Assembly (NCBI GenBank): GCA_902797065.1
Contig: CADBRK010000126.1
Location: 1-20,265 of the forward strand
Source: an uncultured Ruminococcus sp.
Lineage (GTDB): Bacteria > Bacillota > Clostridia > Oscillospirales > Acutalibacteraceae
Direction: 5' to 3'
Length of the DNA: 20,265 nucleotides
Shown here: one piece after another, positions 6,382-13,417 of the stretch
Position numbering within the stretch: the stretch's first letter is position 1
How the letters are laid out: each line of letters begins with the position of its first letter
Translations under genes and position numbers: made by a program
The notes under the pieces: model-generated
What the model saw: only the letters and a program-made list of their open reading frames with translations
Database searches by the model: none
What the model was told of the DNA's origin: nothing

Positions 6382-7545
6382 TCAAAGCGAAGCCATAAAT
6401 ATCTCGGCTATGTCTTTTTGAAGCAGCGGAGCCCAGGCATTATCAAGGCCTTCATTTTCTGCAACATGATGCGCCATTTCATCTAACCTACTCTCATCTA
6501 TTCCGACATCTCTGAGATGCATGGGAATACCGATAGACTCAAAGAAACTGTATGTTGCGTCTATTGCTTTTTCTGCGATCTCAAAATCATCAAGACTGCT
6601 GTCGATACCAAAAACATTAACGCCGTACTTAACAAAACGTCCGACAGTCTTTTCGTTAAGAATGTGTTTCATCCATCTCGGAGTAATAATTGCAAGACCT
6701 TCTCCGTGTGTTATGTCATAATAAGCAGAAAGCGCATGTTCCATTCCGTGGCACGGCCAGCCGGTATAACTGTTTCCAAGCGAATAGATACCGTTGCAGC
6801 CGTATGTACATGTAAGCATCATCTCGGCTCTCGCAGTATAGTCTTCGGGATTTGCAAGACACTTTCTCGCATTTACCATAAGACTCTTTAATCCTGCCTC
6901 CATGAATCCGTCGTTGAGAAGCGTTGAATCCTCACAGAAGTACTGCTCCATAATGTGGTTCATAGCGTCTGCGCAGCCTGCAGCTGTCTGTTTCTTAGAC
7001 ACAGTAAAAGTATATGTCGGATCTAAGAATGAGCAAACAGGATAAAGCAGAGGATCCATGTACCCTATCTTGTCGTTAGTTTCCGTGCGTGAGATAACGC
7101 CGCCGCAGTCATATTCGCTGCCTGTTGCAGCAAGCGTAATGATGTCTACAATAGGCAATGCCGCTTTAGCTTTAACCTTATAGGAAATAAGATCCCACGG
7201 ATCACCGTTGTATTTTGCTCCTGCCGCTATAGCCTTTGAGCAGTCAAGAACGCTGCCGCCGCCCACCGCAAGAATAACATCTATATCATTCGCTTTGCAT
7301 AGACGTACACCGTCAAGAACACTGGGATCATACTTCGGGTTCGGGCGAATATCCGAAAGCTCGATGATCTCAAAATCCTTCAGCAGTTCTTTTACTCTGT
7401 CGTATAATCCGATCTTTTTGATACTGCCGCCGCCATATGTGAGCAGCACCTTCTTGCCGAGAGAAGCCATTACCTCGGGCAGTTTCCCGATAACGTCTTT
7501 TCCGAAGATCAATCTTGTTGGCGTCATGTAATCGAAGTTTTGCAT
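6382..7545 (-). CDS. NADPH-type iron-containing alcohol dehydrogenase (YqhD/BdhA group)
   Basis: Group III metal-dependent alcohol dehydrogenase that reduces aldehydes such as butyraldehyde or acetaldehyde to alcohols, a fermentative redox sink. Seen: 387 aa; GGGS at 38-41 and 95-98, the dinucleotide motif of the NADPH-using YqhD/BdhA branch; TGSEYDCGGV; and metal ligands D193, H197, H266 and H280, each one position short of the E. coli YqhD ligands D194, H198, H267 and H281. I chose the ATG at 7545 (MQNFDYMTPT) because AGAAGGAG precedes it by about 8 bases. Upstream in-frame codons lie in the promoter region. The gene is single, facing ssrA at its end and divergent from the GntR operon at its start. 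The physiological substrate cannot be read from sequence. Confidence 0.93.
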   Translation of the reverse strand: MQNFDYMTPTRLIFGKDVIGKLPEVMASLGKKVLLTYGGGSIKKIGLYDRVKELLKDFEIIELSDIRPNPKYDPSVLDGVRLCKANDIDVILAVGGGSVLDCSKAIAAGAKYNGDPWDLISYKVKAKAALPIVDIITLAATGSEYDCGGVISRTETNDKIGYMDPLLYPVCSFLDPTYTFTVSKKQTAAGCADAMNHIMEQYFCEDSTLLNDGFMEAGLKSLMVNARKCLANPEDYTARAEMMLTCTYGCNGIYSLGNSYTGWPCHGMEHALSAYYDITHGEGLAIITPRWMKHILNEKTVGRFVKYGVNVFGIDSSLDDFEIAEKAIDATYSFFESIGIPMHLRDVGIDESRLDEMAHHVAENEGLDNAWAPLLQKDIAEIFMASL

Positions 7546-7572
7546 AATTATCACTCCTTCTGTTATAACTTG

Positions 7573-7601
7573 ATTATTCATGCTGTAGATATAATTGTCA
7601 A
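7573..7601 (-). promoter_or_regulatory. candidate proximal promoter of the alcohol dehydrogenase
   Basis: On the - strand TTGACA (7601-7596), 17-base spacer, AATAAT (7578-7573). The start would fall about 20 bases before the ATG, just upstream of the ribosome site. This is a second candidate downstream of the one at 7646-7674. Confidence 0.5.
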
Positions 7602-7645
7602 AAATAAAAACAAAACATTTCAATGTAATTCTATCTGTTATCATA

Positions 7646-7674
7646 ATTGTATCATTTTATCGATGTTCAGTCAA
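7646..7674 (-). promoter_or_regulatory. distal promoter of the alcohol dehydrogenase
   Basis: On the - strand TTGACT (7674-7669), 17-base spacer, TACAAT (7651-7646), with TG one base before the -10 (extended -10). It would give a leader of roughly 95 bases. Confidence 0.65.
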
Positions 7675-7716
7675 TACTTTTAGCACTTTTACCGATATTA
7701 AATCAAAAAATGTGGG

Positions 7717-7745
7717 TTGACAAATACAAAAGAATTTTATATAAT
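7717..7745 (+). promoter_or_regulatory. perfect consensus promoter of the GntR-ABC operon
   Basis: TTGACA (7717-7722), exactly 17 bases, TATAAT (7740-7745): a full match to the sigma-A consensus. A promoter this strong is normally held down by a repressor, here presumably the GntR protein of the first gene. Confidence 0.9.
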
Positions 7746-7753
7746 GTGTATAA

Positions 7754-7765
7754 TGTATATATACA
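7754..7765. promoter_or_regulatory. candidate GntR (YtrA-type) operator
   Basis: TGTATATATACA is a perfect 12-bp palindrome over the expected transcription start, 8 bases after the -10. A further TGTGTATA half-like copy at 7745-7752 overlaps the -10 edge. This position would block transcription when bound. The assignment to the first operon gene is inferred. Confidence 0.5.
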
Positions 7766-7784
7766 ATTAACGGAGAGAAAATCA

Positions 7785-8162
7785 ATGGACATTATTATTT
7801 CAAACGCTTCGGGTAAACCGATCTATGAACAGATAACGGCTCAGATCAAAGAGCAGATCATGAGCGGAGAACTGCAAGAAGGAGAGCCGCTGCCCTCTAT
7901 GAGAACGCTTGCTCAGCAGCTTCGCATCAGCATCATAACTACAAAGCGAGCTTATGAAGAGCTTGAACGAGACGGCTTTATCGAATCATTCACGGGGAAA
8001 GGTTCGTTTGTAGCAACACAAAATAAAGAGCTTTTTCGTGAGGAAAGTCTTAAACAGATTGAGCGCAGCCTTATGCAAGCTGTAGAAAAAGCTAAACAAA
8101 CCAATATTTCATTTGAAGAACTTTCTGATATTATGAAAGTATTATATGAGGGAGATGAATAA
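7785..8162 (+). CDS. GntR-family regulator, YtrA subfamily
   Basis: Small DNA-binding repressor that typically controls its own ABC transporter operon, often in response to cell-wall-active agents. Seen: 125 aa, with a winged helix at about 11-78 (PIYEQITAQIKEQIMSGEL, LPSMRTLAQQLRISIITTKRAYEELERDGFI, GKGSFVA) and only about 45 helical residues after it. That is the YtrA pattern, lacking the large ligand-binding domain of FadR or HutC types. CGGAGAG lies 7 bases before the ATG. An in-frame start at 7647 would run through the promoter and is rejected. It is the first gene of the operon and ends 2 bases before the ATPase start codon. The inducer is unknown. Confidence 0.9.
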   Translation: MDIIISNASGKPIYEQITAQIKEQIMSGELQEGEPLPSMRTLAQQLRISIITTKRAYEELERDGFIESFTGKGSFVATQNKELFREESLKQIERSLMQAVEKAKQTNISFEELSDIMKVLYEGDE

Positions 8163-8164
8163 GT

Positions 8165-9034
8165 ATGAATTCAATAGAAATCAACAATCTTACAAAGACA
8201 TATGACGGGTTTAAGCTCGATAATATCAGCTTTAACGTACAGCAAGGCAGTATTATGGGCTTTATAGGTCAGAACGGCGCAGGAAAAACAACCACGATCA
8301 AGCTGCTGTTGGGGCTTATCAAGCGTGACAGCGGCGTAATAAAAATGCTCGGTCTTGACAATATCGAACATGAAGCCGAGATAAAATCTCAAATCGCCGC
8401 AGTGTTTGACGATATTCCGTTTCACGATCAGCTGAATGCTGCTCAGCTTTCCATTGTGCTGTCCGACGTTTTTTCTCAGTGGGATAAAACTGTATATTCC
8501 GAGTATCTCGATCGATTCAATCTGCCGAGGAGAAAAAAGATAGGTCAGCTTTCAAAGGGTATGCGTATGAAGCTGCAGATAGCCGCCGCGCTTTCTCACC
8601 ATGCAAAGCTGCTGATAATGGACGAGGCAACGACAGGCCTTGACCCCGTTGTGAGAAACGAAATACTTGATATTTTCCTTGAATATTTGCAGGATGATCA
8701 AAACTCTATCCTGCTTTCCTCGCACATCACTTCCGATCTCGAAAAAACAGCAGACAGCGTGACATTTATCGACAAAGGTAAAATTCTACTGACAGGTGTA
8801 AAGGACGATATACTTGACTCTCACGCTGTAATAAAATGTAAAAAATCCGATTTAAAAGACATCGACAAAAATGATATTATCAGTACCCGCACAACGGATT
8901 TCTGTACAGAGATACTTATCTCTGACAAAAAACTCTGCGAAAAGAAATATTCGGGCTTGACTTTTGACAGAACAACGTTCGAAGAGATCATGCTGTTCTA
9001 TGTGCGCAGAGATAAAGGAGAGTGGACATCGTGA
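8165..9034 (+). CDS. ABC transporter ATP-binding protein (BcrA/YtrB-type)
   Basis: ATPase subunit driving the two membrane proteins encoded next. Such exporters commonly give resistance to peptide antibiotics or lantibiotics. Seen in 289 aa: Walker A GQNGAGKTT (35-43); signature LSKGM (129-133) in place of LSGGQ, usual for this subfamily; Walker B LLIMDEA with catalytic E154; D-loop TTGLDP; and switch histidine H187. The Q-loop region reads AAVFDDIPF and has no glutamine at the expected place. The C-terminal 80 residues form the small extension typical of single-domain ABC-2 ATPases. GAGGGAGA precedes the ATG. The TGA stop overlaps the GTG start of the next gene, indicating translational coupling. 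The substrate is not known. Confidence 0.92.
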   Translation: MNSIEINNLTKTYDGFKLDNISFNVQQGSIMGFIGQNGAGKTTTIKLLLGLIKRDSGVIKMLGLDNIEHEAEIKSQIAAVFDDIPFHDQLNAAQLSIVLSDVFSQWDKTVYSEYLDRFNLPRRKKIGQLSKGMRMKLQIAAALSHHAKLLIMDEATTGLDPVVRNEILDIFLEYLQDDQNSILLSSHITSDLEKTADSVTFIDKGKILLTGVKDDILDSHAVIKCKKSDLKDIDKNDIISTRTTDFCTEILISDKKLCEKKYSGLTFDRTTFEEIMLFYVRRDKGEWTS

Positions 9035-9768
9035 AGGGAATGATACAAAAGGAAATCACGCTCTCAAAAAAACAGATATTATTGACAGTGAGTATGTTTG
9101 TAATATTTACACTGCTTTGCATTCTGGTAAGGCTCAGCATGGAATGCGGGAATCTCGCCGACAACACTGAAGTACGGGATCATCTGATGGATAATCTGTG
9201 GATACTTAAATATTTGCCTATGGTTGTGCTCGCATTTTCATACAATCCGTCGGGCACAATGTACAGCGATATTGATTCGGGATTTCTGAGATTTTGCAGA
9301 ACGACTTCCTACAATATAAAAATGCTGATCGGTGCAAAGGTGATAACACTTCTGATTTTTGAAACGGGCGTATTTGCAGTCAATTTATTATATATTACAC
9401 TGCTCGGCGCTGTGGGCGGCGACGGGTTCTCGGGTGTCTCTGCAGCAGTACTATTTAAGATGATTATGTTTTTCGGTGCTGTATTATTGCTGATGCTGTT
9501 CTTTTCAACGGTCACCAAAAAAAAGAATACATTTGAGGCAGTGCTTATGACTGCTGCATCGCTTGCTGGTATGGCATTAGCGCCGTTTCTTGTGAAGAAA
9601 ATGGAGAAATACACCGGGCGTGAGGATATTGACGTACTTGATATACTGCGTCTGGAGCTTGCGCCTTTATTGAAATATACTATCCCGGTATGTGTTTTGT
9701 TATTTATTTCGGGTGTGTTCCTCAGCATATTTGTCGGTTCTAAGCTGCTCGAAAGGAGGGACGGCTGA
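9031..9768 (+). CDS. ABC-2 type transporter permease, subunit 1
   Basis: Membrane subunit of the exporter. Seen: 245 aa with about six hydrophobic segments (roughly 17-35, 57-72, 98-125, 138-162, 168-187 and 215-237) and a short amphipathic N-terminus, the plan of ABC-2 half-transporters. I take GTG at 9031 as start: AAAGGAG ends at 9020, about 10 bases away, and GTGA overlaps the ATPase stop. GTG at 9022 is too close to the ribosome site, and ATG at 9040 is too far. Its stop shares one base with the next start (TGATG). No substrate-specific motif is recognisable. It probably pairs with the following permease as a heterodimer. Confidence 0.85.
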   Translation: MKGMIQKEITLSKKQILLTVSMFVIFTLLCILVRLSMECGNLADNTEVRDHLMDNLWILKYLPMVVLAFSYNPSGTMYSDIDSGFLRFCRTTSYNIKMLIGAKVITLLIFETGVFAVNLLYITLLGAVGGDGFSGVSAAVLFKMIMFFGAVLLLMLFFSTVTKKKNTFEAVLMTAASLAGMALAPFLVKKMEKYTGREDIDVLDILRLELAPLLKYTIPVCVLLFISGVFLSIFVGSKLLERRDG

Positions 9769-10469
9769 TGTTCGGTCTTATTTACAAGGAACTAGTCACG
9801 CGAAAAAAACAGCTGCTTATCATGATTCCGATTGCCGTTCTCTTTACGATCATGGTGATTGCAGATGCTGCCACGAAGGACGAGAATGTCGGCGTGATGA
9901 TGATGCTCGCGGCGGTGTGTATCATACTCATCTCGGGAATGTTTGAGCAGGGCAGCTTTGAGAATGACGAAACAAAGAAGTGGCTCTCGTTTATCTGTTC
10001 AGCCGAGGACGGCATAAGGAAGCAGATCGGCTCGAAATATATGTTCAACATGTTTTTAATGATGTCGGTTTTTACATATCTTGAACTGCTCTTTGAGCTT
10101 GCGACAGCTATTACAGGAATAAATGCCGATATGTTCTTTATGGCACTCCAGCTTATGATATTCATTCAAATAATCTATCGTGCAATAGAATCGCCGTTCA
10201 TGGTGGCTTTTGGCAGCATGTACGGCAACACGATAAGAATGATCGTCATGCTAATACTTGTATTTGGCTTCATAGTGTACGCTCTGTTCGGCGATCTGTC
10301 GATATTCGGTTCGACCGAGGAAATTCTGAAGAGGATGGAAGAATTTCTTTCCGACAGCGGGTCATATTTTATTCTGCTTATGCCTATCTGCTCTTTGACA
10401 CTCTACTATATTTCATATAGAATATCATGCAGATTTTATTTACACGGAGGCGAGTATTATGAAAAGTGA
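9768..10469 (+). CDS. ABC-2 type transporter permease, subunit 2
   Basis: Second membrane subunit. Seen: 233 aa, N-terminal MFGLIYKELVTRKKQLLI typical of small ABC-2 permeases, and about six membrane segments (near 16-33, 42-60, 92-115, 122-140, 155-175 and 198-216). A conserved cytoplasmic stretch FENDETKKWLSFICS (64-78) lies after helix 2, as in other small ABC-2 proteins. AAAGGAGGG lies 7 bases before the ATG, which overlaps the previous stop by one base. It overlaps the CPBP gene by 11 bp at its end. It is clearly distinct in sequence from subunit 1, so a heteromeric exporter is likely. Confidence 0.85.
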   Translation: MFGLIYKELVTRKKQLLIMIPIAVLFTIMVIADAATKDENVGVMMMLAAVCIILISGMFEQGSFENDETKKWLSFICSAEDGIRKQIGSKYMFNMFLMMSVFTYLELLFELATAITGINADMFFMALQLMIFIQIIYRAIESPFMVAFGSMYGNTIRMIVMLILVFGFIVYALFGDLSIFGSTEEILKRMEEFLSDSGSYFILLMPICSLTLYYISYRISCRFYLHGGEYYEK

Positions 10470-11349
10470 TAAGATGACTTCTCGCCGCATTATGATATTC
10501 CTTGCGCTGTCGTTTCTGCCGCCGTGGGCACTTGCGTTTCTGTATATGACGAAATACGGCAAAACGATGGACGGCGCTTATTACGGTATGATGTGTTCGA
10601 TCGCAATGCTTTTTCCCGCGATCGCAAATATCCTGACACGAGTTATAACAAAAGAAGGATTCGACAGAAGCAAACTTGCCTTGAAAATTAAGGGAAACGT
10701 GCGTTATTTATTTATCGCACTCTGCTTCCCCGTTGTCTGCGGATATATTACGGCTCTTGCTTCTGCGGCAACGTTTATCCCGGATTGCTCTGTGCTTGCT
10801 ATTATCATAAAAACCGATCATTTAAATGTTGCGGCAACGGCTTTATACTGCGCGGGCGTAAGTGTCATGGGAATAATTCCGGGCTTTGGAGAGGAGTTCG
10901 GCTGGAGAGCGTATCTCACCCCGAAGCTCGAAGAGAAGATGCCGCTGCCTGCGGCAATAACCGTGAGCGGTATTATCTGGGGCTTGTGGCACGCGCCGCT
11001 GATAGTATGCGGACACAATTTCGGTACAGATTACAGCGGCTACCCGTATGTCGGCATTGTACTGATGTGCGTTTTCTGTATATTCATGGGGCTGTTCCTG
11101 ACAGCGCTTGTGAAAGCGACAAATTCCGTTATCCCCGCCGCGCTTGGACACATTGCGTTTAATAATACTATCGGAACCGTCCCCGGAATAATGTTCACGT
11201 ATGTTGTAGCGGAGGATTATGTTCCGGGCAATTCGCTTGTTTACCCCGCAGTTATGTTATGTGTGACGTCGGTTGCGGCACTCATCACAGGTTTGGTAAT
11301 CATGCGTATAAACAAAAAACAGAAAAGCAATAACTTAATAGATTGCTAA
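10459..11349 (+). CDS. CPBP-family intramembrane glutamic metalloprotease (CAAX/Abi type)
   Basis: Predicted polytopic membrane protease of the Rce1-like CPBP family. Bacterial members include bacteriocin maturation or immunity proteins. Seen in 296 aa: about eight hydrophobic segments; motif 1 EEFGWR with E145, E146 and R150; motif 2 WGLWHAP with H178; motif 3 GHIAFNN with H231 and N235. All four key positions are present, so it should be catalytically competent. ACGGAGGCG precedes the ATG, which overlaps the end of the permease gene by 11 bp, so it is translationally coupled to the exporter. This ties its role to the ABC system, perhaps processing the exported peptide or giving self-protection. 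That role is inferred. A terminator follows. Confidence 0.9.
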   Translation: MKSDKMTSRRIMIFLALSFLPPWALAFLYMTKYGKTMDGAYYGMMCSIAMLFPAIANILTRVITKEGFDRSKLALKIKGNVRYLFIALCFPVVCGYITALASAATFIPDCSVLAIIIKTDHLNVAATALYCAGVSVMGIIPGFGEEFGWRAYLTPKLEEKMPLPAAITVSGIIWGLWHAPLIVCGHNFGTDYSGYPYVGIVLMCVFCIFMGLFLTALVKATNSVIPAALGHIAFNNTIGTVPGIMFTYVVAEDYVPGNSLVYPAVMLCVTSVAALITGLVIMRINKKQKSNNLIDC

Positions 11350-11359
11350 AAAAATTTTA

Positions 11360-11409
11360 AAAAGCCTTATGCAAAACGTCATGTGACCGTATTACATGAG
11401 GCTTTTTTT
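11360..11409 (+). terminator. terminator of the GntR-ABC-CPBP operon, with a competing inner hairpin
   Basis: AAAAGCCTTATG (11360-11371) pairs with CATGAGGCTTTT (11395-11406), 12 bp with one T-G pair, then a T-run to 11409. Inside it, TCATGT (11379-11384) and ACATGA (11394-11399) can form a separate 6-bp hairpin that shares the CATGA bases. Confidence 0.8.
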
Positions 11410-11460
11410 ATACAAAAACAAGCACGAGTGACATATTCAAAACAATCTAAAAAATTTTCT

Positions 11461-11475
11461 AAGATTATAAATCTT
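11461..11475. promoter_or_regulatory. palindrome upstream of the glnA promoter
   Basis: AAGATT-ATA-AATCTT is a perfect 6+6 inverted repeat ending 4 bases before the -35 hexamer. The position suits an activator or a repressor site. It does not match the GlnR/TnrA consensus TGTNAN7TNACA. Confidence 0.4.
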
Positions 11476-11479
11476 TTTA

Positions 11480-11508
11480 TTGAATTGTGTGAAGGTGTAT
11501 GTTATAAT
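11480..11508 (+). promoter_or_regulatory. sigma-A promoter of glnA
   Basis: TTGAAT (11480-11485), 17-base spacer, TATAAT (11503-11508), with TG at 11500-11501 (extended -10). The start would be near 11515, giving a very short leader before the ribosome site at 11524. Confidence 0.85.
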
Positions 11509-11537
11509 ACTAATAATTTAATATGGAGGTTTTTCTT

Positions 11538-12962
11538 ATGCAGAATAAAATTCAAGAAATCATTAAGCGAATACAAGACGAAGACATCAAAATGGTAGAC
11601 TTTAAGATGGTTGACATCAACGGACAGTACCGTCATGTAACTATTCCCGCAGGCTCTTTCTCGGAAGAGATCATGACAAAAGGCATCGGTTTTGATGCAT
11701 CGAACTACGGATATGCTGTTGTAGAGAAGAGCGACATGGTATTCATACCCGATCCCGACACAGCTATGATCGATCCTTTCTGTACGGTCAAAACTCTGAG
11801 CATGAGCGGTAACGCCATGATTATTGACAACCCCGAGAATCGTCCTCTTCCTCAGTATCCGAGGAACATCGTTGCTGCTGCGCTGGATTATATGAAATCT
11901 ACCGGCGTTGCCGATACAATGCTCATTCTCCCCGAATTTGAGTTTTACCTCTTTGACAATGTCGGCTGGGAAGTAGGCGCAAACTGCAACTCTTACACTA
12001 TAGATGCCGAACAGTCGTACTGGAACAGCATGGATCACGGACTCGGCTATGTTGTACCGAAGCAAAAAGCATATCACATTGCGAAGCCTTTTGATATTTC
12101 ATATGACATTCGTTCGGAAATGTGTATGCTTATGGAGCAGGCAGGAATTCCTGTAAAGTATCATCACCCCGAAGTAGCTGCATCAGGACAGTTTGAGATC
12201 GAACCCAAGCTCGGAGAAATGTCAAAAATGGCTGATGCGACTATGATGGTTAAATATATTATCAAGAACACCGCTGCGAAATACGGCAAGAGTGCTACTC
12301 TTATGCCAAAGCCCATCTACGGTGAAGCAGGCAGCGGAATGCACGTACATATGCTGCTTCTCAAAGACGGTCAGCCTGTATTTGCAGACGATGAAGGTTA
12401 TGCACGACTCAGCAGAACTGCGCATTATTTCATGGGCGGTCTTCTGAAGCATATCGGCGCACTTTGTGCAATCACAAACCCAAGCACAAATTCATTCAAG
12501 CGTCTTGTTCCGGGATTTGAAGCACCTGTAACGGTAGGTTATGCAACTTCCAACCGTTCCGCAGTTATTCGTATTCCTGCATACGCAAAAGAACCCAACG
12601 AGAGACGTTTCGAACTTCGCAATCCAGACGCAACCTGTAACCCCTACTTCTGCTATGCCGCTATACTCATGGCAGGTCTTGACGGCATAAAGAATGAAAT
12701 CGATCCTCATGAAAACGGCTGGGGTCCTTATGACGTGAACCTTTACAATCTCCCCGAAGAGGAAAAGAAAAAGCTCAAAGGTCTGCCGACTTCTCTCGAC
12801 GCTGCACTTGACGCTCTTGAAGCCGATTACACATTCCTGACCGAAGGCGGCGTATTCCCCGAAGAGCTTATCAAGAACTTCATCAAGAGGAAGCGTGCAG
12901 AAACTGCCGAGCTTGCAAAGATTCCTACTCCGGCAGAGTTTGACAAGTATTATAATATCTGA
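11538..12962 (+). CDS. glnA: glutamine synthetase, type I
   Basis: Makes glutamine from glutamate, ammonia and ATP; the central ammonia-assimilating dodecamer. Seen in 474 aa: D53 in GFDASNYG (the ammonium-site aspartate), metal ligands E133/E135 (PEFEF), E212, E220, H269 (GSGMHVH) and E359, loop NPSTNSFKRLVPGFEAP with flap E328, and RRFELRNPD. Several of these have the same numbers as in the enterobacterial enzyme. Residues 401-406 are NLYNLP, matching the adenylylation-site motif NLYDLP with Tyr403. Together with the length, this points to the beta-like branch rather than the Bacillus alpha type. I chose ATG 11538, about 9 bases after GGAGG; the ATG at 11523 overlaps that site. It has its own promoter. 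Confidence 0.95.
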   Translation: MQNKIQEIIKRIQDEDIKMVDFKMVDINGQYRHVTIPAGSFSEEIMTKGIGFDASNYGYAVVEKSDMVFIPDPDTAMIDPFCTVKTLSMSGNAMIIDNPENRPLPQYPRNIVAAALDYMKSTGVADTMLILPEFEFYLFDNVGWEVGANCNSYTIDAEQSYWNSMDHGLGYVVPKQKAYHIAKPFDISYDIRSEMCMLMEQAGIPVKYHHPEVAASGQFEIEPKLGEMSKMADATMMVKYIIKNTAAKYGKSATLMPKPIYGEAGSGMHVHMLLLKDGQPVFADDEGYARLSRTAHYFMGGLLKHIGALCAITNPSTNSFKRLVPGFEAPVTVGYATSNRSAVIRIPAYAKEPNERRFELRNPDATCNPYFCYAAILMAGLDGIKNEIDPHENGWGPYDVNLYNLPEEEKKKLKGLPTSLDAALDALEADYTFLTEGGVFPEELIKNFIKRKRAETAELAKIPTPAEFDKYYNI

Positions 12963-13029
12963 TAAGATCACCGAAATATGAATTTCATAAACTGAAAACT
13001 CATTTTTACTCTTTTGCTTATATAAAGAA

Positions 13030-13082
13030 AGTACCTTGTATCACACGGATATTCCCCGATAGATACAAGGTACTCTTTATTT
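13030..13082 (+). terminator. hairpin terminator after glnA
   Basis: A 13-bp perfect stem, AGTACCTTGTATC (13030-13042) with GATACAAGGTACT (13062-13074), and a 19-base loop, followed by CTTTATTTAT. The T-run is interrupted, so termination may be partial. The opposite side is also T-rich on its own strand (TTTCTTTATATA). Confidence 0.75.
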
Positions 13083-13306
13083 ATACAGTATAGAAATACC
13101 GCTTGCTCTTGCGAGTGGGCGGTTAATTTCTTTTAGTTTCGCAAATTGCAATAGCAAGTTGCGTACTTCATTATTATTGATAATTACATCAAAAAAGCGT
13201 CTGAATTAGCAGAGCTTGAAAATGCATCACGTATCGCTTTCATTTCTTTTGTATATATTATATCACTTTCTGAAGAATTAGCAACAATTATTTTCTTACC
13301 TTCCAC
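13077..13306 (-). pseudogene. probable frameshifted remnant of an unidentified gene
   Basis: Reading leftward from a GTG at 13306, 40 codons are open (VEGKKIIVANSSES... SSSANSDAF) and end in TAA at 13184. One base out of frame, just after a six-A run (13191-13196 on the + strand), a second block of 37 codons continues (DVIINNNEVRNLLLQFAKLK... ASGISILYK) to a stop at 13077. Adding one base in that run would join them into a 78-residue protein with normal composition. No ribosome site precedes the GTG, and a terminator at 13361-13394 cuts it off from the operon upstream. I do not recognise the family. A chance pair of short open blocks is possible. Confidence 0.35.
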
Positions 13307-13360
13307 CGTTTATTCGCATCAAAACAGAGTTTCCGAACATTGTCAAGCAACACAATATCG

Positions 13361-13394
13361 AGAAAAAACGCTCCGAAACAAAATCCGGAGCGTT
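13361..13394 (-). terminator. terminator of the aryl-acid operon
   Basis: On the - strand a 9-bp stem, AACGCTCCG with CGGAGCGTT (13386-13394 with 13367-13375), is followed by a run of T (complement of A6 at 13363-13368). It lies 24 bases after the ACT gene stop codon. Confidence 0.9.
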
Positions 13395-13417
13395 AAGATC
13401 AATAATTATGACTGATA

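Larger units (their letters stand above)
12963..13417. other. 455-bp region between glnA and the ACT gene
   Basis: Holds the glnA 3' hairpin, a probable frameshifted gene remnant on the - strand and the - strand terminator of the aryl-acid operon, each listed separately. It is more AT-rich than its neighbours. A perfect TATGAA-T-TTCATA palindrome lies at 12977-12989. No intact gene was found. Confidence 0.6.

Noticed and set aside
11502..12077. - strand open frame of 191 codons inside glnA
   Set aside because: Antisense of a highly conserved enzyme; no start signal and an implausible composition.
13341..13346. TTGACA on the - strand as a promoter for the gene remnant
   Set aside because: The matching -10 at 17 bases is TTTGAT, too weak to support a promoter.
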